IMG/VR virus record: IMGVR_UViG_3300018416_000011
Location: 1-64,000 of that record
Direction: 5' to 3' (one strand)
Source: a virus
DNA: 64,000 bases
Part shown: piece by piece, positions 7,108-15,800 of the stretch
How the letters are laid out: each line of letters begins with the position of its first letter
Numbering within the stretch: the first letter of the stretch is position 1
The notes under the pieces: model-generated
What the model was told of the DNA's origin: nothing
Seen by the model: only the letters and a program-made list of their open reading frames with translations
The model's database searches: none
Program-made: the position numbers and the translations under genes

Positions 7108-8749
7108 ACTCTTTGCCTAATTTTTTATTAATATAATCATTAAGAAATTCTCTATGACTATTTATATCACTATCAGTTATTTGTTCAAAACCGTTTTCTC
7201 CGTAAGTATTATCGTAAATATCTTGCATTGTATATTTACCTGTTGTAAGAAATCTGTGATAAGAAAAAGGACCGGGTCCACTGACATGATTTTTTAATGA
7301 ATTAGGATCAGCCATCATTTCGTCAAATGTTTTATATGCGTCCCAAATGTTCATAGTATCATGTTCCCACTTAACTTGATTTCTTTCAAATATTTCTGTT
7401 CTAATTTCAGGATCTTTTATCGGATCTGCTTTATCTAATTCTTTTAGGTCTTCTAATGATAATTGTCTAAATACATCTCCTTCTCTCCATGTAACCTCAA
7501 ACTCTGAAGGATGCGAAAGAAAGTTAGCCATAGTAGAATCTCCCATATACAAAACAGATATCCCATATGAATGACCACCAAAGTTATTCTTTAACCAGTC
7601 TGCACCTTCAAGGAATGACTCTTTTGTCTCGCCCGGTAATCCTAAAATTATTGATGTATGGACATTATAATCTCCTCTCCCTGCTTCTTTGTCTTTAAAC
7701 CATTTTTGTACTTCAAGTAACCCACTTTTTAGTTTATCTGGGTTCATGCCTTTACCTACATACTTAGCCGCCTCATGATTGAAAGATTCTAAACCATAAT
7801 AGTGTGATCGTAAACCCATATCATATAAATCTTGCCATGTACTAGGTTTGGCTACTAACAAGTCCGCTCTCATAAATCCTCCCATATGGGGTTGGAACGG
7901 TAAACTTCTAATTACTTCAGCATATTTGGCTAATTTTTCAGGTTTATCATTGATTGTTTCATCAGTGCAATTATAATTTGTAACTCCCCATTTGTTATAA
8001 TTATCTAACAATTCTTCTCTAAGGCTATCCTTACACCGAGAATAATCTCCCCTTACTCCCAATAAACTAAACGCACAAAACTTACAAGCAAATTTACAAC
8101 CTCGAGAAAGTTCTAAAGACAATACTTCGGTGGGTTTTATATAATCTCGTTCTTCATACTTTATATGAGCAGTAGGCATAGGATATGCTGGATAATCATG
8201 CAAAGAATCTATAACATTTATTTTTTTATGATCTAGTTTACGTTCTGTTATTTTTAAAGTATTAAATTCACGTTTAAAATATTTAAGCAGTTCACTAATT
8301 GCAAGTTCTGCATACCCAGTTACATAATAATCTAAATCCCAATCTGTCAACGATACTAAATTTTGCGATCCTCCTACAAATTTAACATGTGGATATAGTT
8401 CTTTTAAAAATTTTATCGTTTGAAGCATTTCTAGGATTTTCTTTTTAGCGCCGACACCCTTGCGGGCTATGTTTCCGAACGGAAACATTACTGAAAGTCC
8501 AATTGCCAATGTATCTTCTCTTACATGTGTTTGAAAAAATTGTATTAATTGTAAACGAGACCAAGCAGGCCAAAAATCAAGTACTTCTACATCATAACCT
8601 TCTTCTCTAAGTACAGTTGCAATGCGATGACTACCTGCACTTCGTTTAAGACTGGGCCACCAATATTCTGTAAGATCATCGGCTTGTTCAAACATATTGT
8701 CATGCAGTTCGATAAACCCACCCATGATTATCATGTGACCTTTAGACAT
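7106..8749 (-). CDS. B12-binding-type radical SAM protein
   Basis: This 547-residue protein has an N-terminal Rossmann-like region (about 1-165) with the order of a cobalamin-binding domain, including the SVMFPFGN and VKFVGGSQNL strands. The radical SAM cluster motif is CKFACKFCAF (Cys218, Cys222, Cys225). Later segments HMGGFMRADLL, SHYYGLESFNHEAAKYVGKG and TSIILGLPGETKESF are standard barrel strands of this class. Similar genes occur in marine T4-like phages without a known substrate. It sits between head-interior candidates and is co-oriented with the asparagine-synthase-like and Cys-cluster genes. A lone accessory enzyme acting on a host metabolite or a virion peptide are both open. Confidence 0.85.
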   Translation of the reverse strand: MSKGHMIIMGGFIELHDNMFEQADDLTEYWWPSLKRSAGSHRIATVLREEGYDVEVLDFWPAWSRLQLIQFFQTHVREDTLAIGLSVMFPFGNIARKGVGAKKKILEMLQTIKFLKELYPHVKFVGGSQNLVSLTDWDLDYYVTGYAELAISELLKYFKREFNTLKITERKLDHKKINVIDSLHDYPAYPMPTAHIKYEERDYIKPTEVLSLELSRGCKFACKFCAFSLLGVRGDYSRCKDSLREELLDNYNKWGVTNYNCTDETINDKPEKLAKYAEVIRSLPFQPHMGGFMRADLLVAKPSTWQDLYDMGLRSHYYGLESFNHEAAKYVGKGMNPDKLKSGLLEVQKWFKDKEAGRGDYNVHTSIILGLPGETKESFLEGADWLKNNFGGHSYGISVLYMGDSTMANFLSHPSEFEVTWREGDVFRQLSLEDLKELDKADPIKDPEIRTEIFERNQVKWEHDTMNIWDAYKTFDEMMADPNSLKNHVSGPGPFSYHRFLTTGKYTMQDIYDNTYGENGFEQITDSDINSHREFLNDYINKKLGKE

Positions 8750-8750
8750 A

Positions 8751-9374
8751 TTAGTTCTTTAGTGTGCCGATATTAGGAATGTAATTATTTCCGGTCTCGT
8801 CAACGAGTCCATTTATTAGTTCTTGTATCATCTCATCGGTGAGATGTCGCCTACGCATTTCACTAGATTTAAATCTTCCCCATATATGTACTTCAACTGG
8901 AACGTCTCCGTCTACTTCATCGACTGCATACATTCTGTGTCTTCCTTCGTGCCCTGTGACCTTCGCAGGCTGTGATAGATCGCCTTCTTCCCACTCATCG
9001 GGTATTACAATAGATAAGAAAGGACTTGCAATAGGGACGCCCTTACGAACTTTATCAACTAAATCTTCATATTGTGAACTACGCATATCTCTTGGTAAAC
9101 TTAATGCTAACTTATGAAATGTAGAAGGTTTCATCATAACACGAATACCGAAATAGTCTGGTTGACCGCCTGTATTATTAGGAACGACACCCAAACCTTT
9201 TTCATTATCTAAATTGTATTCGTCTAATGCAGATACACCTGCAGGGACAGGAGTGTCTGTAGGCAAAAAGAATTTGTGTTTACCTTTAGATGCTTTTTTA
9301 AGTTTGTAAGCAGGCATTGTTTTATAATCAGGTATTCCTGCAAATCCTTCACTTATAAATTCTGTTGCTCTCAT
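8751..9374 (-). CDS. ParB/Srx-like protein with ISE N-terminal signature
   Basis: This 207-residue protein begins MRATEFISEGFAG, matching the [I/L]xE-small-residue signature shared with other genes here. The C-terminal half contains KVTGHEGRHRMYAV, then PVEVHIWG. This is the GHxxR-type loop and following strand seen in ParB N-domain or sulfiredoxin-like phage proteins. It overlaps the upstream gene by 4 bp and precedes the radical SAM start by 1 nt. Nuclease or NTPase activity cannot be claimed from this. A packaged DNA-handling protein is plausible. Confidence 0.65.
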   Translation of the reverse strand: MRATEFISEGFAGIPDYKTMPAYKLKKASKGKHKFFLPTDTPVPAGVSALDEYNLDNEKGLGVVPNNTGGQPDYFGIRVMMKPSTFHKLALSLPRDMRSSQYEDLVDKVRKGVPIASPFLSIVIPDEWEEGDLSQPAKVTGHEGRHRMYAVDEVDGDVPVEVHIWGRFKSSEMRRRHLTDEMIQELINGLVDETGNNYIPNIGTLKN

Positions 9375-10813
9375 ATGTTTTGCTCTAAATCGTGGTCAAT
9401 AGTGGCTTCATAAGATGTAGTATATAATTCATTGTAGTCTGCAAAAACTACATCATTGCGTGGTGTTACAAACTTATAGTTATATTTATCTAGCAATGCT
9501 CGTTGTGTTGGTGCGTTCATTGCAGTACCACTTAATACATTGTTATCAGATTTTAAAAATTCATAAAATATCTTTCTATCACTGTATAATGATGAAGCCA
9601 TAATGTTTATATTACCTGTAATTACACGTGTATATAATTTAGGAGTTGTAAGATTTATTAATTCATTTTCAAATTCTTCATATTTTTTATGTGATAGATA
9701 GTGTGTATTCGGTGAGTCAAACCATTTGTCAACAAATTTATTAACAATAGCAGTAAAACCGTGGTGTGAGTTCTGTTCTTCTTCAGAATTTAATATTGAA
9801 TATGTAGAGCCATATAGATTATTTTTGTTTCGTATATCTGCTAAAAAATCTTCTTTCATTTTAATTTTATCAGTGTTATAATACTGTAAACACAAAAATA
9901 ACATATGAGGTATTAAATCTCTACAAAACATCTCGTTACCATTACTGCCGTACATGATAATATCAGGTTTAATGTCTTGCATTTTTACTTGCATCAGTGT
10001 TGGCAGTACAGATTGCCAACGACATGAAGAATCCGTCAAGTGATCTAGGCAATGCTGTCTGTTATATTGTGTTTCATATTCCATAACATGCGTATTAGGA
10101 AACTGTTCTTGTGCTAATTTTATAAATTTTTTATGGTTTTCTGCTGAAATGCACGGCTCTACAATATATAATAATTGTCGGTCATCTTTAAAAAATTGAC
10201 CTTGTACTGCTGAATCAAATCCTTCACTCAAAGAACACATCCTAACTGGATATTTTTCTTTAATAATATCTGCGTGTTGTTGCATACACCCATGTATATA
10301 GTCGGTTAATTCTGCTTGATCATGCCAAATTTCTTGTGCAAATGCATCTTTTGCATCTTGTATGTAATCATAGCCTGGATCAAAAATAAATATCTTATCA
10401 TAATAAGTAGTGCGTTCTGTTTCTGATAGTTCACGTTCATATTGATCTGGTTTAACACTTGTTCTAACAATGTCTTCTTGCTTAATTGTCATGTAGGGCA
10501 AATAGTTAGTAATTTCTATACCGTGTTTGTTACCGATAAACAATTTATGGTTTTGAAAATAATCTAATGCTAATTCATAATTGTCTTTGGTGAGTTTTAT
10601 TGCAAAGAAATTTCCATTGGTTTTTTTAAAACTAAAGTTTTTACAAACTTCATCTATGTCATCGTCAATTAAATAACCGGAATGTAATACAATAAAATTT
10701 TCTCCTTCAAATAATTCAACATCATTTTCACGTATAAAATACCAATCACCAAAATTTTCTATGTTCCAGTCTTTTGTAAATTTAGATTTTTCCTTGCAGA
10801 TAAAAAATCTCAT
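9371..10813 (-). CDS. Asparagine-synthase-like amidotransferase
   Basis: In this 480-residue protein, residues 190-205 read VRMCSLSEGFDSAVQG, a variant PP-loop (SxGxDS) as in the ATP-pyrophosphatase domain of AsnB-type enzymes, followed by LLYIVEP and the segment PDIIMYGSNGNEMF, comparable to the GxGxDE region. The N-terminal 110 residues hold NGNFFAIKL, which resembles a class II glutaminase strand. There is no Cys at position 2 (MRFFIC), so glutamine hydrolysis may be absent and ammonia or another amine would be the nitrogen donor. The substrate is unknown. It overlaps both neighbours by 4 bp. Confidence 0.65.
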   Translation of the reverse strand: MRFFICKEKSKFTKDWNIENFGDWYFIRENDVELFEGENFIVLHSGYLIDDDIDEVCKNFSFKKTNGNFFAIKLTKDNYELALDYFQNHKLFIGNKHGIEITNYLPYMTIKQEDIVRTSVKPDQYERELSETERTTYYDKIFIFDPGYDYIQDAKDAFAQEIWHDQAELTDYIHGCMQQHADIIKEKYPVRMCSLSEGFDSAVQGQFFKDDRQLLYIVEPCISAENHKKFIKLAQEQFPNTHVMEYETQYNRQHCLDHLTDSSCRWQSVLPTLMQVKMQDIKPDIIMYGSNGNEMFCRDLIPHMLFLCLQYYNTDKIKMKEDFLADIRNKNNLYGSTYSILNSEEEQNSHHGFTAIVNKFVDKWFDSPNTHYLSHKKYEEFENELINLTTPKLYTRVITGNINIMASSLYSDRKIFYEFLKSDNNVLSGTAMNAPTQRALLDKYNYKFVTPRNDVVFADYNELYTTSYEATIDHDLEQNI

Positions 10814-11280
10814 CGTATTCTTATCTTACCTTTTTTAGTACTTAATTGAGCAAACAGCCAATCTTGTCCTAATTTATCTTGCATTTCATCTAACATGTCG
10901 TTGAGTAATTCTTTATTGTTTTTGTATTGAATATCGGGCGGTAATTCTTTATCATTAGAGTGTATGACAATTCGACTGTTTAAGGGTAAACCGTCTCTAA
11001 ACGTTACAAACCCTGTATTTTTAGGATGGTGTTTTTCTGAAAGGTTGCGTTCTATAAATTGACAAAAGAATTCTTTACAGACTCTAGGTTTATTTTCTTG
11101 TATAGAACACCCGGTGTCGCATAGTTTATTGCAAGTTTCCCAGGGTCCGAAATCAATATCAAATTTTTCTGCTTCGTTGTAAAGATCAGTAATCTTCCAA
11201 TCTCCTGTAAACCCTACAGTTTGACAACACATTGTACAATCACCGCAACGAGGTTCAGTTGGTACGATTTTTATTTTCAT
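10810..11280 (-). CDS. YkgJ-type cysteine-cluster protein
   Basis: This 156-residue protein has an N-terminal CGDCTMCC, then CNKLCDTGCSIQENKPRVCK and a final FFCQ. This is the Cys spacing of the YkgJ/UPF0153 family, proposed to bind zinc or an iron-sulfur cluster. The C-terminal 70 residues are not recognised. The ATG follows GGGGATAG at ribosome-site distance. It is the first of three co-oriented accessory genes (this one, asparagine-synthase-like, then, after a ParB-like gene, radical SAM). The family's biochemical role is undefined. Confidence 0.75.
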   Translation of the reverse strand: MKIKIVPTEPRCGDCTMCCQTVGFTGDWKITDLYNEAEKFDIDFGPWETCNKLCDTGCSIQENKPRVCKEFFCQFIERNLSEKHHPKNTGFVTFRDGLPLNSRIVIHSNDKELPPDIQYKNNKELLNDMLDEMQDKLGQDWLFAQLSTKKGKIRIR

Positions 11281-11283
11281 TGA

Positions 11284-11853
11284 CTATCCCCAACCGAAGT
11301 CGGCGTCATTGTCTTGGGCAAATTTAACTATTTTTATTAATTGATCGATGTACTGATTTATTTGTCTGTCACTAGTGCCACCGTGGTACATAGTTATACC
11401 TGTTTTTCCTATTCTATCCATACCGTCTTTGTCTTTATACGCACCTATCTTACCGCCTGTCATTGAACCTGGCTCAGTATATTGTGATGTGTCTGCATTT
11501 TTTAATTGTATAAGTCTACGCATGACAGCAGGCAAATCTTTATTATCTACATGTCCTGCAACTTTTTCTAATCCTAACATATCAATGATTTTAAATGCAT
11601 TAGAATTACTGACATTCATTTCAGGAGCATCACTTACAAACTCAAGTCTTTGTCCTTTACCCTCGCAATAATCACAGTCCGCTTCATCGTAATATTTGTC
11701 TTTACCTGTACCATCACAAACCCAACAATCTACATCTTTGCGTTCACCAAAGTGACTCATATCATGTACGGTTTTGCCTCTGTCATCCACATAGGACTTC
11801 GTCACTGAAAAATCAATGCTCTCGTTCAGTTTTCTGAAGTCCCTTGATTTCAT
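11284..11853 (-). CDS. Head-interior candidate with paired CxxCxGxG zinc motif
   Basis: This 189-residue protein begins MKSRDFRKLNESIDF; LNE-S fits the prohead protease pattern seen in its neighbours. Residues 40-70 contain CWVCDGTGKDKYYD and CDYCEGKG, two DnaJ-type CxxCxGxG half-knuckles that together would bind zinc. The C-terminal part has no recognised domain. It lies between the lipoprotein gene and the YkgJ-type gene in the same leftward unit. The zinc knuckle is shared with the proteins at 5835-7094 and 12803-18868, suggesting a common fold element among packaged proteins. Confidence 0.7.
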   Translation of the reverse strand: MKSRDFRKLNESIDFSVTKSYVDDRGKTVHDMSHFGERKDVDCWVCDGTGKDKYYDEADCDYCEGKGQRLEFVSDAPEMNVSNSNAFKIIDMLGLEKVAGHVDNKDLPAVMRRLIQLKNADTSQYTEPGSMTGGKIGAYKDKDGMDRIGKTGITMYHGGTSDRQINQYIDQLIKIVKFAQDNDADFGWG

Positions 11854-11854
11854 A

Positions 11855-12340
11855 TTAGAGATCGCCGGTAGTGATTACAACAGAGTTGTAAGGTTCTGAT
11901 TGTGGTTTTGCAAAAGTTGCTGTATATTTCCAATTATTACCTGTGTAATGAACTGATGCAGTAGGATAACCTTTGTTACAATCGTTATCACATGTTACGT
12001 GTGCTGAGCCACTCCAGTAGCCATAACTCATTTGAAAGTTACCATTACCTGGATTAGGGTCTTTTACTGATGTCGGCGGAGTAATGTAACATGTAAGTAC
12101 TGATCCTGATGGTGAATGTGTATTAGACTGTAAGTTTACAGTTTGTCCTACAGCAACATCAGTAGTAACATCTTTTTTATCGACACCCCAAGTTTGCTTA
12201 CATTGGAATGATTGATCTCCTTTATTAGTAACTTGTAATGCTAATGTGACTGGATCACTACCGAGTCTTTTTTCTTGGCAGCCTGCAAATGCAAGTAAAA
12301 TTACTACAACTGCGACTACTCCAAATACTATTTTTTTCAT
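11855..12340 (-). CDS. Predicted lipoprotein
   Basis: This 161-residue protein starts MKKIVFGVVAVVVILLAFAGC: basic N-region, 15-residue hydrophobic core and a Cys at 21 in a lipobox-like AFAGC. The mature part is beta-rich with four further Cys residues that could form disulfides (FQCKQTWG, TCYITPP, TCDNDCNKGY). This indicates export and lipid anchoring in the host envelope, as for phage superinfection-exclusion lipoproteins, but no such family is recognised. Its presence inside a late, virion-type operon is odd. The ATG overlaps the stop of the upstream 55-residue gene. Confidence 0.7.
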   Translation of the reverse strand: MKKIVFGVVAVVVILLAFAGCQEKRLGSDPVTLALQVTNKGDQSFQCKQTWGVDKKDVTTDVAVGQTVNLQSNTHSPSGSVLTCYITPPTSVKDPNPGNGNFQMSYGYWSGSAHVTCDNDCNKGYPTASVHYTGNNWKYTATFAKPQSEPYNSVVITTGDL

Positions 12341-12504
12341 TTAAATATTCCTTTTTGTTTATCGTTTCTATTATCTTTATATTTAGCGGTGGGCAGATCG
12401 GTATTCTTTTTACCATATATATCACCAATCTTGTGCATACGTTTCCCGGGCTTTGTAGAACTGTATTCTACGTCAGCCTCTGTAATAACTTCTCTTATCT
12501 TCAT
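12337..12504 (-). CDS. 55-residue protein with ITE N-terminal signature
   Basis: A small gene, ATG at 12504-12502 and TGA at 12339-12337. The start overlaps the upstream stop as TAATG and the stop overlaps the lipoprotein start as ATGA, so it exactly fills the gap. The product begins MKIREVITEADVEYSS and is then basic and polar (TKPGKRMHKIGDIYGKKN), ending QKGIFK. The first ten residues match the capsid-targeting-like signature, and cleavage after ITE would leave a 46-residue basic peptide. No homologue recognised. Confidence 0.7.
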   Translation of the reverse strand: MKIREVITEADVEYSSTKPGKRMHKIGDIYGKKNTDLPTAKYKDNRNDKQKGIFK

Positions 12505-12806
12505 TAGTCTATTAAAACCATATATGCTTCTGGATTATGTTTTCTAAACCAGTCAGAACCTTTTCTTACTAAGTCCCATTGCTGTGTTAAGTTCGCACCC
12601 ATGATAACATCATATACTGCAATTTCTTGTGGGTCAAGTTTAATAGTAGCACCACTGATAGGATTCATTACAGTTGCAGGTTCATCATCTAATATTTGTG
12701 CATCAAATGGCATAGGTCTATCTTTCATTTTCTCTTGCCATGATTCACGCAACGTACCTGATAATTCTCTGATACGATTTAATTCGTCATAATTTACTTC
12801 TTTCAT
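12504..12806 (-). CDS. Small protein with IRELSG motif
   Basis: This protein has 100 residues from the ATG at 12806-12804, which overlaps the upstream stop (ATGA) and follows CGGAGAT at good spacing. A longer frame from 12869 lies wholly inside the upstream gene and is rejected. It begins MKEVNYDELNRIRELSGTLR, a variant of the DIKRLSGL peptide found in two neighbouring proteins, with LRE-S following. The C-terminal half (WDLVRKGSDWFRKHNPEAY) is a compact, probably helical region. Function unknown; a head-interior protein is plausible. Confidence 0.7.
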   Translation of the reverse strand: MKEVNYDELNRIRELSGTLRESWQEKMKDRPMPFDAQILDDEPATVMNPISGATIKLDPQEIAVYDVIMGANLTQQWDLVRKGSDWFRKHNPEAYMVLID

Positions 12807-15800
12807 TTTATATCTCCGGTTGGCTTTTCGCCAGTCATTTTTGGTAGTGAAAACCACAGTTGAAACCATTCAGGAGTTCCGGGCTGAATGTTTTTCTCTT
12901 TCATTATCTTTGCAATCTCTGCCGCAGTCTTTGATATGTTTGAACCTGAATATGCTGATGTTGCACCTTCAACTTGTACTGGTATCTGATAACGTTCATA
13001 CACGCCAGACAATCGTTTAATGTCTTCTAATTCTTTTACATGTAAGAACTCACTAGTTCTAGGTAACTTCTTACCTTCTTTAACTACACGTAAAGGGTTA
13101 TAAATTTTTCTTGCTCTTTTGTATAGGTCTGCAAAGTCAACATCTGCTACTAGTGGATATTCAGGTAACCCTGGTCTTTGTTTTGCTCTCCAGTCTGGAT
13201 TAAGCCAATTCATTATTAGTGGTCTAACATCATCTTCTTCATCTAATTCAGACATAGCATCAAATAACCCATCGTCACCGATAACATCATCTAATACATC
13301 TTCTGCATCATGTCTTTTAATCTTTTGATATTCTCTGTGTTTCATATTAGACATGCCAGCAGTGCAATCTATGTTGTCAGGTATTCCGTTTGGATACTTA
13401 TTGACAAGTGCTTCTAGTTTCTTTACTCTTGCTTCAATGTATTCGTTTGTAAGATGTTCAGGTTTTGAATCAGCATCTGGAATAAGCATTTCTTTCCAAC
13501 GTCTCAAGTCATCTTTGATGTCATAGCCTGGCCCACAGCCATGTCCTTGACACACTTCACAACTTAAATCAACATCATCATTATCTCCACCTCTTAGTAA
13601 AGGTTCTTTCAATAACTCTAATGCTTTTTCTGCATCAAATGCCCAAACGTTTTCTTGTACTTTCTTTTTACCTACTTTAGGTATTCTATTTGTACCAGTC
13701 TTTAATGGTCTGTTAATCATTTCTTTTAACTTACCGTCACTGACAAGTCTGTCATACTTAGGCTTTTGTATTGCCCAAGAGCCGTTCTTCATAAAGAAGC
13801 CCATTGCTTTTAATTGTTCGTTACTATAACTTCCTGTCAATCGTATGTTATTTAAGAATACTAGTTGACCATAATTTTGCTTTGGCTTTTTCTTTTTTAA
13901 TTCCCAGTATGCTTTATCTCCTAAACTTTCAAACAATACTTTTGACAGCATATAATGCCATTTATTTTCACGTAACCATTTGTTTGATTTTGCATACTGA
14001 TCAAATATAGGTTTTAGTTCAGGGAAAAGACCTGTTTCTGGATCAAAGAATAATTTTTTCTTTTGTTCTTGTGATAGATTAAACTGTCTATAATCACCGT
14101 GATAAGTTGGCTCTAAGAAATAAGCAACACGATTATTAGAAAAATAAATCATCATAGTATTTTTCTTTTCAAAATCTCCTCTTGAATAATCTAAAACACC
14201 ATGAGTAAAATCCCAAGGTAAATCTAAATCTCTAACAGCCCTAGTTGCTGTATGCCATGGACTTTGCATGTTTACTATTTTACCATCTTTACGTTTTCGA
14301 TAAGGCTCATCACTAATAGGATTTAAAGTAATTAAATATCCTGTTCCCGGACCTAAAACTTTTTGCGGCAATCTGTTACCATACCCACTTGCATTAATAC
14401 CCAAGCCATCAGGAAACTTAAATTCTTTAATGTTATTAATCCAAGGTTTACCTTTATTTGTTATTTGAGGATTAGGTAATTGAGCAACCTGTCGAGGACC
14501 CCATGCCTGTGTAGGTGATAAACCCATTTGTTTTAGTTCTTTGGGTTTGGCTATCTTATTTAAATTTAATAATTGATTGCCTGTTGTTACCCATTTAGCA
14601 TCTGGTACTTGAGTTAAAGTAATGCCTCTGCCAGTAGTACGATGATAGTCATAATCTAAAAATTTGCCACCGGATTCAGGCTTTATGCCGACAACACCTT
14701 CTGATACTGTCTCAGATATAAACCTTGACATTCCTCTAATACTGCCGCCTTCTTGTTTTGGTGCTAAATCTTTTGAATTAGCATATTCATTGGCCCATTG
14801 AGTGTAAGGGTCGGGGTTGTCACTCTCCTGCCGCTGATAATAATTTTCTGAACCTGCTAATAATCTGTCTTCTATATTTTGAAAAATAGCCTTTCTTCCT
14901 TGCCAAATATATAAAGGATTTGAAATGCCTATTTTTGCAATACCTACTACATCTACACCATGAACTTTTGGTACGTCTATTGTCATTTGTTCTGTTGTTA
15001 TAGGTAAAAAATTAATAAATGCCCCCACGCCATTTGTCTTTGCATTTGCTTCTTCTGCCTTTTGTTCTAACCATCGCATTAACTCTGGATTTTGTTTTGC
15101 TCTTGTAAGATAGTTTCTAGCAGTGAAACTTGCCGTGTTCATATTTTCTTCATTGGGCTGTGGTACAGCACTTAATTGATCAATAATAAATTGTTTATTT
15201 TGTGGAGCCTCAGTAGCAGTATATCTTTTATTATCATTATCGAATTCGATTGCATTGACTTGTAATTCTGCAACACCTCTAAAAGGATCTATGTACAAAG
15301 GAACTTGTAAGAAAGGATTGCTTTCTGTACTTTCAAAGTTAATCACATACGATTCACCAGAGTTCCAATGATCGTCATCTTCCCAATCTTCTTCATGCCC
15401 TGCTATTTTTCTTGGGTTTAATGTGTGGGCAGTTCGTTGATATTGCGACATACTTCTTTCAGTTTCAGATGATATATGTCTATCACTAATTTCACCATTG
15501 GTTCGTCTAATTTCATTTGCTATTGGGGTAATATAATAACAATCAGAGCCATCATGGTTTTTAAATATATAAACTCTGTTTTGTCCTACTTCAATTATAT
15601 CTTCTTCTGTTAGATTTTGAGTTCTAACATCTCCAATCTCTTTACTCTTTTCAGCAATATAATTTGCCAACTCGGGAAAACGTTCCATTAGTTCATTATA
15701 AAGAGGTGTGTTAGGTGTAATACTTCCTGCACCTCCCCTAGCAGAATCTACAAAGTCTGACATTGAATCGTTTTTACTATGATAACTATTATTTTTTTGT

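Noticed and set aside
7095-7109. GTG at 7109 as start of the zinc-knuckle protein
   Set aside because: It lies within the late promoter octamer; the ATG at 7094 sits exactly at the predicted +1.
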